Shown: positions 8,457 through 16,322 of the stretch, piece by piece | Layout of the letters: the number at the start of each line of letters is the position of its first letter | Numbering within the stretch: position 1 is the first letter of the stretch | The notes under the pieces: model-generated | What the model was told of the DNA's origin: nothing | The model's database searches: none | Seen by the model: only the letters and a program-made list of their open reading frames with translations | From: Lachnospiraceae bacterium | Lineage (GTDB): Bacteria; Bacillota; Clostridia; Lachnospirales; Lachnospiraceae | Length of the DNA stretch: 37,561 nucleotides | Reading direction: 5' to 3' | Assembly: GCA_017622505.1 (NCBI GenBank) | Contig: JAGAQZ010000115.1 | Location: 1 to 37,561, forward strand | Position numbers and translations under genes: made by a program

Positions 8457-8894
8457 TTATGTAATGACCAATAATAATAAATAACCCGGTAGTATAAAAG
8501 GAACAAACGGCAGTTCCGTTTTTTTATTAACCTTCTTGAACGCAAGCAGACAAATTGATGCCCAAGATGCCAAAAACAATGATAATAACAAAAGATACAT
8601 ATTACTATGAAACCCCAAATAAATTCCTGTCACCACGAAAATCCAACCATCGCCATACCCAATTTTTTCTCTGGTTATTTTAGCCAACGACAATAGCACA
8701 ATGCCAATGAGTATTCCGCCTATAATTTTTAATCCGTTTTCTCGAATGATTCCAAACTGAAAAATCACCCCCAGTATACCGGCAATCATAACCGTAATCA
8801 TTGAAACCTTATGTTTTTGCAAATCACGAATCCCTTCAATTAATAAAAACACTCCCAATACAACTATTTTAATTATTTCCAGCATCCCAATCAT
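8457..8894 (-). CDS. Small A24-family prepilin peptidase, second copy in the Tad locus (145 aa)
   Basis: An aspartate protease of the membrane that removes the leader from prepilins. The protein is almost entirely hydrophobic with about five or six helices. The two catalytic aspartates are visible: one in LIEGIRDLQKHKVS (early cytoplasmic loop) and one in the G-x-G-D motif KIGYGDGW (about residue 81). It is shorter than bifunctional PilD-type enzymes and has no methylase domain, as expected for TadV/FlaK-type enzymes. Its start overlaps the end of the upstream TadE-like gene by 26 bases. The locus also carries another A24 peptidase at 15626-16150, which makes this a duplicate or a specialised enzyme. 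Confidence 0.85.
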   Translation of the reverse strand: MIGMLEIIKIVVLGVFLLIEGIRDLQKHKVSMITVMIAGILGVIFQFGIIRENGLKIIGGILIGIVLLSLAKITREKIGYGDGWIFVVTGIYLGFHSNMYLLLLSLFLASWASICLLAFKKVNKKTELPFVPFILPGYLLLLVIT

Positions 8895-9672
8895 ATTCTT
8901 CCATACACCTTATACATAATGGTTTATTCCCAACTCCGCTTTCTTTTACAACATAAATGGTTCTTTTCAATCCGGTGCAAGCCACTGACGAATGATATCT
9001 GTTGCCTTGCATTGCGATGTAATAATGTCCGCCTGACATCTCTTTATCAAAGCATACTTCACATGGTTTATATTTCTCACCGTCTTTGTTCCGTGCTTTT
9101 ACCAATTCAGCTTCACCTACCATTGAAATAGATAACTGAAGGTGTGTGCAACTTCTGCTCAAATGATAAACATCTCCGTTTTCTGCTACATAAAATCTTC
9201 TCTCCTCAAACGCATTTTCGTTTAATGCATATCCCGTATACGCCTTGATATAACATCGATTAATCATGACCATATCGCCAACCTGAAAAAACGGAAACCA
9301 CGGTTCAACGCGATACGTCATTACCAAATCAATCACATCATTTTCTTTGGCAATTTCCGAACGCAGAAGAACAATACCATTGGAATCGCCTACTATCAAC
9401 GAATCTGCAATTTTATTCTCTCCTACCAATTGAAGCACCCGTTCTTTCACATATACTTCCGTTAATAAATCATTCTCATAAATGTTTTGAAAATTTGCCG
9501 CTACTGATATTTCCTTACCTACTTGATTTAATGCAATGTCCATAGCCGTATGTATATATATCATTTCAAATAAAGAAATAATATTAACTATAGAGATAAT
9601 GAACAACGGCAACACCAAACTTGTCTCTACAGTTATACTTCCTTTTACAGTTACCCTGTAATTATTTTTCAT
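8869..9672 (-). CDS. TadE-like pseudopilin with two C-terminal His/Cys repeats (267 aa)
   Basis: The N-terminus MKNNYRVTVKGSITVETSLV is a short basic leader, Gly, then SITVE and a hydrophobic helix, as in the tadE product 7959-8441. A soluble domain follows. The last about 100 residues hold two similar units: YH-x4-C-(about 28)-C-x2-C (His170, Cys175, Cys204, Cys207) and YH-x4-C-(about 20)-C-x2-C (His227, Cys232, Cys253, Cys256). This resembles the small YHxxxC...PCxxC zinc-binding (Ada-like) module found at the end of competence and nuclease proteins. The reading frame is open for 65 more codons upstream, into the DUF5702 gene, but the start at 9672 gives the expected short prepilin leader. 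Confidence 0.75.
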   Translation of the reverse strand: MKNNYRVTVKGSITVETSLVLPLFIISIVNIISLFEMIYIHTAMDIALNQVGKEISVAANFQNIYENDLLTEVYVKERVLQLVGENKIADSLIVGDSNGIVLLRSEIAKENDVIDLVMTYRVEPWFPFFQVGDMVMINRCYIKAYTGYALNENAFEERRFYVAENGDVYHLSRSCTHLQLSISMVGEAELVKARNKDGEKYKPCEVCFDKEMSGGHYYIAMQGNRYHSSVACTGLKRTIYVVKESGVGNKPLCIRCMEEYDWDAGNN

Positions 9673-9823
9673 TTTTTCTCTTAAGAGATAGCAAAAAACA
9701 TCCTTTTTCTCAGGCGTAGATATGTATATAAAATACCTTAAGAACAAGAGAGAGTAGAATGATAGATTTAAAATAGATGCCCCTGAAAAAGGACGTCTTT
9801 TACTACCCCTTATTTCCTTTCTT

Positions 9824-11257
9824 TTAAAAATAACTGTATTTTCTTTCCAGCGTATAAAAATGCTCATATCCGCTATGAATTCCTATCTCCATACTCACTG
9901 CATCCGCACAGGCATCCATACGGAAATTTTCATTTCCTTCGGTCAGTCGTATGTCTGCTTCCATCATATCCATACAACGATACACCTTAACCGTAGGCGA
10001 TTGCATATACAAAAAAAGTCGAAGATAATCCTCATAATCCATTTTGATTGCTAACATATCTCCTTGCGGATCACCCGGTGTTAGGTCTACCGGTTTGCCA
10101 ATTATGATGCTTCCCAAACCAACCGAAAAATCTTTTGGTTCTTTCAACAGAAGCACTTCTTCTCCTTTTATTAAATTCTTGACATCATCTATACTCTCTG
10201 CTGCTGCCCAACAAACATTAATCGCTGCCTGCAACAATTCAGGTGGTATTTCCAATAACAAACCAATCTGTGATATGGTTTTAATTTTTTCCTGCGTTGT
10301 TCGATCAGCCAACAACATACTCAAATTAGCAGCGCCCCGAAACCAAAACAAAGATTCCTGCATCCTATAATAATTAAAACTGTCCTGCGCATTCCCAAAC
10401 AAAATATATTCCACCTGATAATCCAGTTTGGAATCTTCTCTAACATTCCTGTAATTGCCCATTTTTTGCAGAATATATTCTCCAAACAAAATTTCTTCTG
10501 TTACATCAAACCCATTCTCTTCCAAAACACCGGTTCCTTGAATATTCCACCGATGCGAGACGTGTTCCCAAGGTTGAAAAGATTTAGCTGAAATACCGGT
10601 GGCACTGTAATTCATACTTTCAGCAAAAAGCGGTTCCAAATAATCACTTGCTAAATTTAGTGATGGCAATCCGGTATACGTATTCCACTCTTCATTCAAT
10701 AAATTATTTTCTTTCCAGCATGCCTCTTTATCCACCACTACTTCTTTATGATAGTCCTCAAATTTTTCTTGTGTTATCTCATATTGATCCACCACTGTAA
10801 TCCAGCTTTGTACTTCTTCAATCCAATCTTTACCAACATAGTTCCCTATATAATTCACAGCCTGTTGTCGTATTATCCCTCCCCAGTCATCCGTGGCCAG
10901 TCGAATATTTGTAAGACTCACATTGTAATCCTCAATATCATACCAGTCCCTGGCAAAAAGCAGCGTTTGCTCTTCTTTCGGAACTAAGTTATATCCCAAA
11001 TATATTTCTAAACGTTCTTCTAACTTTCTATAATCCGGTACCGATGTCATATAAGAAGTATCGACAAATAACAAACCATATCTTTCATATAAAACCTGAT
11101 GATACTCAGCGAATGAAGAATGGATTGCCGTCTGAACTGCATTTTCACATCTGACCTTCAGATAACTTCCTCTTACTGTTTCAAATGCCGATAAAATCAA
11201 CGATACAATCAGTGTAAAAACCAAAGTTAAATATACAGTCATATGTCCTTTCTTCAC
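9824..11257 (-). CDS. DUF5702-like Tad-locus surface protein (477 aa)
   Basis: The protein begins with a short basic stretch and one transmembrane helix (KKGHMTVYLTLVFTLIVSLI, about residues 2-21), then about 450 residues predicted to be outside the cell, including a long helical region with many Tyr/Trp/Glu residues. It corresponds to the DUF5702 proteins encoded with Tad genes in Lachnospiraceae. Unlike its TadE neighbours it has Tyr, not Glu, at position +5 after the Gly (GHMTVY), so it may not be processed like a pilin. The GTG start at 11255-11257 is supported by a GGAGG site eight bases away. It lies 18 bases after the Flp pilin gene. It could be the TadG-like or tip component; that is inference. 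Confidence 0.7.
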   Translation of the reverse strand: MKKGHMTVYLTLVFTLIVSLILSAFETVRGSYLKVRCENAVQTAIHSSFAEYHQVLYERYGLLFVDTSYMTSVPDYRKLEERLEIYLGYNLVPKEEQTLLFARDWYDIEDYNVSLTNIRLATDDWGGIIRQQAVNYIGNYVGKDWIEEVQSWITVVDQYEITQEKFEDYHKEVVVDKEACWKENNLLNEEWNTYTGLPSLNLASDYLEPLFAESMNYSATGISAKSFQPWEHVSHRWNIQGTGVLEENGFDVTEEILFGEYILQKMGNYRNVREDSKLDYQVEYILFGNAQDSFNYYRMQESLFWFRGAANLSMLLADRTTQEKIKTISQIGLLLEIPPELLQAAINVCWAAAESIDDVKNLIKGEEVLLLKEPKDFSVGLGSIIIGKPVDLTPGDPQGDMLAIKMDYEDYLRLFLYMQSPTVKVYRCMDMMEADIRLTEGNENFRMDACADAVSMEIGIHSGYEHFYTLERKYSYF

Positions 11258-11275
11258 ACGGCAATCCTCCTTTTC

Positions 11276-11452
11276 CTAAATCTTATCAATTCTTTTATTA
11301 ATCGTTTTAAAAATACTTTCCACAATTTCAATCATCTCATCCTTAAAAATCAATACCAATGCAATTAATACAACCAGAATCAATATAATTTCCACTGTAG
11401 ACAAACCACTTTCATCTTTCAAAAATGCTTTCCATTGATTTTTCAAATTCAT
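11276..11452 (-). CDS. flp: Flp-type (type IVb) pilin (58 aa)
   Basis: The main structural subunit of the Tad pilus. After a leader of about 14 residues with basic and acidic residues comes the motif DESGLSTVEIILILVVLIAL: cleavage after Gly would leave a mature protein starting LSTVE with Glu at +5, followed by a single hydrophobic helix and a short polar tail (about 15 residues) rich in Lys/Glu. The mature size of about 42 residues is typical of Flp1-like pilins. A longer frame starts seven codons earlier, but that ATG lies upstream of the AAAGGAGGT ribosome site itself, so ATG at 11450-11452 is used. Spacing to tadC upstream is 24 bases. Confidence 0.88.
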   Translation of the reverse strand: MNLKNQWKAFLKDESGLSTVEIILILVVLIALVLIFKDEMIEIVESIFKTINKRIDKI

Positions 11453-11476
11453 ACTTCTTACCTCCTTTCTCATTCC

Positions 11477-12679
11477 TTATATGCTAAAAGTGCTAAAAGC
11501 AGGAATCATGATAATTACCATAACGATTAACAAAAGAATCAACATCGGAAAAAGAAGTTTCGTTCCTGCTGTTTCACCTTGTTTTCGAATCCGCTCTTTT
11601 TCCATTTCCATTGCCTCCTTTGCTTCTTCCCGCAAAGCATTCTTTAAGCCTTCTGTACCTTTAGTCAAATTTCTTGATAGCATACTTCCCAATTTCTCTG
11701 TTTCCCTAATTCCGCATCGTCGTCCAAAACTTTCATAACCCCTACGCTCTGCAATTCGATTTTCCAATTCTCTGTTTGTGACAAGAATTTCTTCATACAA
11801 CGAATTTTTAGCAGAACTGTTTTCTTTATAGACTTTTCCCAAACGCTCAAACGCTTGTCTAGGCGTCAAACCTGCACCAACCAACATAGCGCACTTCATA
11901 ACAAATTCAGGATAATCCTTTCGGATTTCTTGTAGCCTTTTTTTATCCCTCTCATTCTTCTCTACTGAATCTGCATAGAAAAATATTATTGCTGCAACAA
12001 CACAAAAACCTCCTATTTTTAGTCCTTTATTTTCTCGTTTTTCGCCCCACTTAACGGAAGTTCCTCCTATTGTCTCAGGAAGATTCATATATGTCTGGTT
12101 TTCACTGTTCACATCCGCCCTTACTAAAGCATCTTCCAACATATGTACCCATTCTTCCAAAGGTTCATATTCCCGTGGCACTAACACGGCAAAAAAGCTG
12201 TGTTCAAATATCCATTCTTCATATTCAAACTCTGCAGTTAACATCACAGGTACAGGTTCGTCTACCTTTTCTTTTAAATTACCCTCAGAACCAATTAAAT
12301 CAGATCGCTCATTGCTCCATGTTATATAAAACGGATATCCGTCCAACTCTTCCTTTAGTGACAAAGAATATTGAATTTTATCCAAAGACTCATTTTCACC
12401 TAATACTGAACATTCCAGTTTCTCTTTAAATCCCGGTAGCATATTCCTAATTTCGCTTTCCGTAAATTTGCGTTCTGCCACATTGTATTCAATAACTGTT
12501 TCTTCGCGGTCCGTAATAGCGACTAATGATACTTGCATCTCGCCTTCTCCAAATTCGTTTCTTTTCAAACAACCACTTTCTGCTAAATTACCTGAACCCA
12601 TCGGAAACACTAAAGAAAGAACCATTATTAAGATTCCAAGAAGTAAAATCACAAGTCCTTTTTTTCGATTTTTAGACAT
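11477..12679 (-). CDS. tadC: TadC-like type II secretion F-domain protein with an N-terminal extracytoplasmic domain (400 aa)
   Basis: The C-terminal half (about residues 245-400) is the TadC part: a cytoplasmic helical region with KDYPEFVMKCAMLVGAGLTPRQAFERL, a GMLSRNLTKGTEGL-like segment (LGSMLSRNLTKGTEGL), and a final hydrophobic helix. Before it stand a hydrophobic helix at about 10-27, then about 195 polar residues, and a second helix at about 223-238. By topology the polar part would be outside the membrane, which ordinary TadC proteins do not have. Platform proteins of this class anchor the pilus in the membrane with TadB. The start has GGGAGG seven bases upstream, 12 bases after tadB. 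Confidence 0.8.
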   Translation of the reverse strand: MSKNRKKGLVILLLGILIMVLSLVFPMGSGNLAESGCLKRNEFGEGEMQVSLVAITDREETVIEYNVAERKFTESEIRNMLPGFKEKLECSVLGENESLDKIQYSLSLKEELDGYPFYITWSNERSDLIGSEGNLKEKVDEPVPVMLTAEFEYEEWIFEHSFFAVLVPREYEPLEEWVHMLEDALVRADVNSENQTYMNLPETIGGTSVKWGEKRENKGLKIGGFCVVAAIIFFYADSVEKNERDKKRLQEIRKDYPEFVMKCAMLVGAGLTPRQAFERLGKVYKENSSAKNSLYEEILVTNRELENRIAERRGYESFGRRCGIRETEKLGSMLSRNLTKGTEGLKNALREEAKEAMEMEKERIRKQGETAGTKLLFPMLILLLIVMVIIMIPAFSTFSI

Positions 12680-12691
12680 AACTGTGCCTCC

Positions 12692-13429
12692 CTATATCTC
12701 AATTGCAGTAATTTTCATTCCCCATAAAATAGCTACAATATAAGCTATTAAACAAGCCGTCATAATACCTATTCCACTTAATGAATGATATAAAGAATCA
12801 AAATATCCCGGTGAAGTCATTCCGATATATACCAATATAAAAAATGGGATAACACTCATAATCTTTTGTTCGAATTGTTTCTCGCTAATCAGTATTCTTA
12901 GACTTCTTTTCATCTCAATTTTGTCGCTGATAATCTCTACCGTATCTACAATAATTTCTTTCAAATTGCCTCCTGTTCTTTTAGCTACAGCAAAAATATT
13001 CGCAAAATCTTTAATATCTTCTACTCCGCTCCGTGTCCCAAAATCCAACAGCATTTTTTCAAGTACCAGATTGTTCTCCAATCCTCTCCCGATTATTAAG
13101 AATTCCTTGGTGATATCCGCCTCTTCACCATACAGAGATTTCAGATCACTGTATGCCCTACGAAATGCATTCTCTATAGAATTCCCTGCCTGCAAATTTC
13201 CTGCTACAATAACAACAGCCTCTCTGAAAGCAAGTGTTAACTCCCATTTTCTTTTCCGAGTTGCAGACTTTCTTTGCCATTTTAAAAATAATGGAAAACA
13301 CAACATAACAATTCCCCAAACAATCCATGAGCGATAAAAAAAATACGCTACCACGCCACTTATTCCAATCCAAATCGCGAATAAAATCACTTTTTCCTTT
13401 ACGCTAAAATGATAAGTATCATATACCAT
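12692..13429 (-). CDS. tadB: TadB-like type II secretion F-domain platform protein (245 aa)
   Basis: An integral membrane platform protein of the Tad machine. Two hydrophobic helices near the N-terminus (about residues 12-48), a cytoplasmic helical T2SSF domain with FREAVVIVAGNLQAGNSIENAFRRA and FAVAKRTGGNLKEII, and two C-terminal helices (about 190-210, 222-240) are seen. The start ATG at 13427-13429 follows AAGGAG, which overlaps the stop region of tadA, so the two are translationally coupled. The length is near normal for this family, though the protein lacks the N-terminal extension found in many proteobacterial TadB proteins. Confidence 0.87.
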   Translation of the reverse strand: MVYDTYHFSVKEKVILFAIWIGISGVVAYFFYRSWIVWGIVMLCFPLFLKWQRKSATRKRKWELTLAFREAVVIVAGNLQAGNSIENAFRRAYSDLKSLYGEEADITKEFLIIGRGLENNLVLEKMLLDFGTRSGVEDIKDFANIFAVAKRTGGNLKEIIVDTVEIISDKIEMKRSLRILISEKQFEQKIMSVIPFFILVYIGMTSPGYFDSLYHSLSGIGIMTACLIAYIVAILWGMKITAIEI

Positions 13430-13431
13430 GC

Positions 13432-14625
13432 CTACTCCTTAATCCACTTTTCCTGATTCTGTAATCTGTTAATTCTTATCAAAGAATAATTCCCCTTATC
13501 GTCATCTTCTAAGGAGAACAACGGATTCAAAAGAATCTCTTCGCCTTCCATACCAGTCACTTCCAAAATCTCCATTACCTTACGACTGCGATTCCGCATT
13601 CTACCTAAATGTACCAAAATGTCGATTCCCGATACAATTTGTCGCCGAATGGCAGGAAGAGGTAATTCTTTTCCCATAAGAACCATCATTTCCAGACGCA
13701 GTAACATATCTGTAGCACTGTTGGCGTGAGCAGTTGCAAGACTTCCATCATGACCGGTATTGAGAGCTTGTAAAAGAAAAAATGCCTCCTCACCTCGCAC
13801 CTCACCAATGATAATTCTGTCAGGTCGCATACGCAGGGCTGTTTTTATCAAATCTTTAATACTGATTTCTTCACAACCTTCACTATTGCCGTTTCTTGTC
13901 TCCATACTTACCAAATTCTCAACACCCTTAATTTGCAATTCTGCGCTATCCTCAATAGTGATGACGCGACTGCTTTGCGGAATGGAATTTGATAGTATGT
14001 TTAACAACGTTGTCTTTCCGGAACCGGTGCCACCTGAAATGAAAATGTTATATCCACACGCAACCGCTTTCTGAAGAAACTCTGCCGCCTCCCTTGTTAT
14101 ACTTCCATATGCAATGTAATCATCCATTGTAATCGCATTTTCCGGAAAGCGTCGAATGGTTACAACCGGCCCGTTAATTGCCGGCGGCTTTAACACAATA
14201 TTTACTCTTGAACCGTTAGACAATCTTGCATCCACAATCGGCACGCGCTCATTTACAACACGATTGCAGGACGCTACAATTTGTTGTATAACATCTTCTA
14301 ACTTTTCTTCCGATGCGAATTGCTTGTCCGTTTTATATATGTGCCCCTTTTTCTCCACAAAAATTTCTTTCGGGCCATTCACCATAACTTCCGTAATTGT
14401 ATCATCGTCCACCAGTTCCTGAAGTATGTCTAATTCCCGAACCGAAGCAAATATCTCTTTTCCCAGAGTTTCCTTCTGTGCCAAGCTTAAATAATGCGGT
14501 CCGGCATACTCTGCTATCACGCGGTAAATCAGTTCTTTTACCTCTTCATTTTCCATCTCCCGCGATAAGTCCAAATTCGCTCGAACTTCTTCGCATATTT
14601 CTGCTTTTATTTCCTCATAGGTCAT
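13432..14625 (-). CDS. tadA: TadA/CpaF-type pilus assembly ATPase (397 aa)
   Basis: A cytoplasmic hexameric ATPase that powers assembly (and in some systems retraction) of the Tad pilus. The Walker A motif SGGTGSGKTTLLN, the Asp box around TIEDSAELQ, the Walker B-type segment RPDRIIIGEVRGEEA and the His box GHDGSLATAHANS are all present in normal order. The N-terminal helical domain is also there, so the gene looks intact. The longer frame would add 36 residues not typical of the family; the ATG at 14623-14625 overlaps the tadZ stop as ATGA, so it is chosen. Confidence 0.95.
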   Translation of the reverse strand: MTYEEIKAEICEEVRANLDLSREMENEEVKELIYRVIAEYAGPHYLSLAQKETLGKEIFASVRELDILQELVDDDTITEVMVNGPKEIFVEKKGHIYKTDKQFASEEKLEDVIQQIVASCNRVVNERVPIVDARLSNGSRVNIVLKPPAINGPVVTIRRFPENAITMDDYIAYGSITREAAEFLQKAVACGYNIFISGGTGSGKTTLLNILSNSIPQSSRVITIEDSAELQIKGVENLVSMETRNGNSEGCEEISIKDLIKTALRMRPDRIIIGEVRGEEAFFLLQALNTGHDGSLATAHANSATDMLLRLEMMVLMGKELPLPAIRRQIVSGIDILVHLGRMRNRSRKVMEILEVTGMEGEEILLNPLFSLEDDDKGNYSLIRINRLQNQEKWIKE

Positions 14626-15629
14626 GAAAATCCAAAATCCTCTCTTAAAATTCTTCTTGCATAGTCTGCCAATTCCGAATACAAAAGATTCTCCGGCTCC
14701 GCAGGCAATTGTCGGTATATCGAGAAAGAACACTTCTTTGTTTTGGCCAGAACATCATCGTAGGCTAATTCTTTTAACACATTCTCATAATGGGTAATCT
14801 TAGCCAATGCCATTCCGTCATTCCTCGTTATGGTATACACATAGGAACAATTCCGTAAAATCTGGTACAACCCCTGTACATAATCCGTCAAATCCAAAAG
14901 AATATAGTCATATCCGCCCTCTCGTCCCAACGCATTTAAAAAGTACTCCCACTCATTTGGCAAAATCTGAGATATGTCAATATAGGAAAACGCCGGGGGA
15001 ATATAATCCAATCCGTTAATCGTTTGTTTCATTCCGGCAAACCGTCCCGAAAAATCCTTTGATATGTTTTTGAAATAATACAGCAAGTCCGCCATATCCG
15101 CATTGAAATCACGTTGCAACATTTGTGTAAAGCCTGAATACGCTTCGAAATTCAAATACAAAACCTTATATTTGGCCGCCAACATCTGTCCTAACACCAA
15201 CGAAAAAGAAGTCTGAAGGCATCGCCCAATTGGTGTATAAATTCCTATCAGCTTGGATGCGCCGCCTTCGTTCTTAACCTGTGAAGACCTGCTGTCTAAA
15301 TCTGCAATCTTGCAAATTTGTTCTATCAAAGCATCTGCACTCTGATATCGAAAAATATCATTCTCTGACATTTCATTTGAATCCTCGCACAATGTAATCC
15401 GGTGCTTAACGTGTTTACACCATTCCGTCTCTATATTCATCTCTGCAACCAAATCTTCTGAGACAACGCAAACCTCTGCCTTTCCTACAGATAAATATTC
15501 AATACACTTTTTATAATCCGTATAAAAAACAACCGCAAAAGGCAGACTTCGTTCCTCCGCTAAGTACTCTTGAAATCTCTGCGCATAAACTTCATTACTG
15601 TCGCATATTACAACTTCTTTTTTCCTCAT
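14622..15629 (-). CDS. tadZ: TadZ/CpaE-like pilus localisation ATPase-fold protein (335 aa)
   Basis: TadZ proteins of the MinD/ParA fold place the Tad machine in the cell. The first about 100 residues look like a receiver-like domain (EVVICDSNEVYAQRF), and the MinD-like part begins at about residue 125 with LIGIYTPIGRCLQTSFSLVLGQMLA. In that P-loop the lysine of the usual K-G-G-x-G-K-T signature is not seen (GRCLQTS), so ATP binding may be weak or changed; many TadZ proteins have such atypical loops. The YDYILLDLTDY segment (about 240) fits the Walker B region. It overlaps both neighbours by four bases (ATGA), in line with tight coupling. Confidence 0.82.
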   Translation of the reverse strand: MRKKEVVICDSNEVYAQRFQEYLAEERSLPFAVVFYTDYKKCIEYLSVGKAEVCVVSEDLVAEMNIETEWCKHVKHRITLCEDSNEMSENDIFRYQSADALIEQICKIADLDSRSSQVKNEGGASKLIGIYTPIGRCLQTSFSLVLGQMLAAKYKVLYLNFEAYSGFTQMLQRDFNADMADLLYYFKNISKDFSGRFAGMKQTINGLDYIPPAFSYIDISQILPNEWEYFLNALGREGGYDYILLDLTDYVQGLYQILRNCSYVYTITRNDGMALAKITHYENVLKELAYDDVLAKTKKCSFSIYRQLPAEPENLLYSELADYARRILREDFGFS

Positions 15630-16150
15630 AACATATCCCCCATAACAATGATTGTCGCGATCAGAATAGGCAAAGAAAATTTAATTCCTGCACGTTTTAC
15701 ACATTCGTCATCTTCCCTGTCTGCATAAGAAAAGCCATAAAAGCTTCCGGTTCCCGCAAATTGCAACACATTTCTGAAATAAGTAAACATATACTTTAAA
15801 CGTTCCCTTAAATTTCTGTAGAAAAGTACTTTAATCAAAGCGAAAACACCGCCAAGCATTATGGCCAACACAATACACTTTAAATTTTCTCCAATGGTAA
15901 AAAAGGCTCCCGTCACGGCAAATAATTTAATATCACCGGCTCCCATGGCACGGATTAAAAAGAGCGGAAAGAACAATAAGACAGGAATCATAATTCCTAG
16001 AAGAATCGCAAGATAATTTCGTTCCCCCATACACAGTACCCGATAAAAAACACCTATAATCAGGCCACTTACGATAAGAGCATTGGGTATCCGGGTCTTA
16101 GATAAATCCCACACTACCGCTCCTAGCAATAAAACAAGTAAGGCTACAAT
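15626..16150 (-). CDS. tadV: TadV/CpaA-type prepilin peptidase, probable ATT start (174 aa)
   Basis: A membrane aspartate protease that cleaves the Flp leader. The catalytic aspartates are in VVWDLSKTRIPN and in the G-x-G-D motif RAMGAGDIK. If translation starts at the TTG at 16129, the first helix would be cut short and no ribosome site is present. The frame continues upstream without a stop to an ATT at 16148-16150, which stands seven bases after a GGGAGG ribosome site and gives the N-terminus (M/I)VALLVLLLGAVVWDL, a full first helix. No ATG, GTG or TTG fits between. It is the first gene of the Tad operon. Confidence 0.85.
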   Translation of the reverse strand: MVALLVLLLGAVVWDLSKTRIPNALIVSGLIIGVFYRVLCMGERNYLAILLGIMIPVLLFFPLFLIRAMGAGDIKLFAVTGAFFTIGENLKCIVLAIMLGGVFALIKVLFYRNLRERLKYMFTYFRNVLQFAGTGSFYGFSYADREDDECVKRAGIKFSLPILIATIIVMGDML

Positions 16151-16250
16151 AAGATTACCTCCCTATATGTAATTCAAATCTTTTGAGATATTTTGCAGAG
16201 AACTCTGCCAAAGTTTTGCTTTAGAACAACGGGCTGATTGCTTCGTTGTG
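16151..16250 (-). promoter_or_regulatory. Structured 5' leader of the Tad operon
   Basis: About 100 bases of untranslated leader lie between the predicted transcript start and the tadV start. Read on the minus strand it can form three short stems: ACAACG/CGTTGT around a 12-base loop, AAAG/CTTT, and GCAGAG/CTCTGC (perfect, plus positions 16195-16208). The ribosome site comes about 35 bases later. I could not match it to a known riboswitch class. It may be a regulatory leader or only an ordinary one. Confidence 0.35.
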
Positions 16251-16256
16251 TTTTGC

Positions 16257-16285
16257 ATTATAGAGACATTTTTTTGAAATGTAAA
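16257..16285 (-). promoter_or_regulatory. Vegetative promoter of the Tad operon
   Basis: On the minus strand TTTACA (plus 16280-16285) is followed after exactly 17 bases by a perfect TATAAT (16257-16262). It is placed about 100 bases upstream of tadV and is the only clear promoter for the 9-kb run of overlapping Tad genes. Confidence 0.75.
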
Positions 16286-16322
16286 GTGCTTTTTCCGAAC
16301 TTTTTTAATTTTAGTAAAACCT

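Noticed and set aside
9673-9867. Longer N-terminus of the His/Cys TadE-like protein reaching into the DUF5702 gene
   Set aside because: It would bury the short basic leader and Gly cleavage site that match its TadE neighbours.
16151-16250. Cyclic-di-GMP riboswitch in the Tad leader
   Set aside because: The conserved GEMM cores are not present; only simple stems can be drawn.
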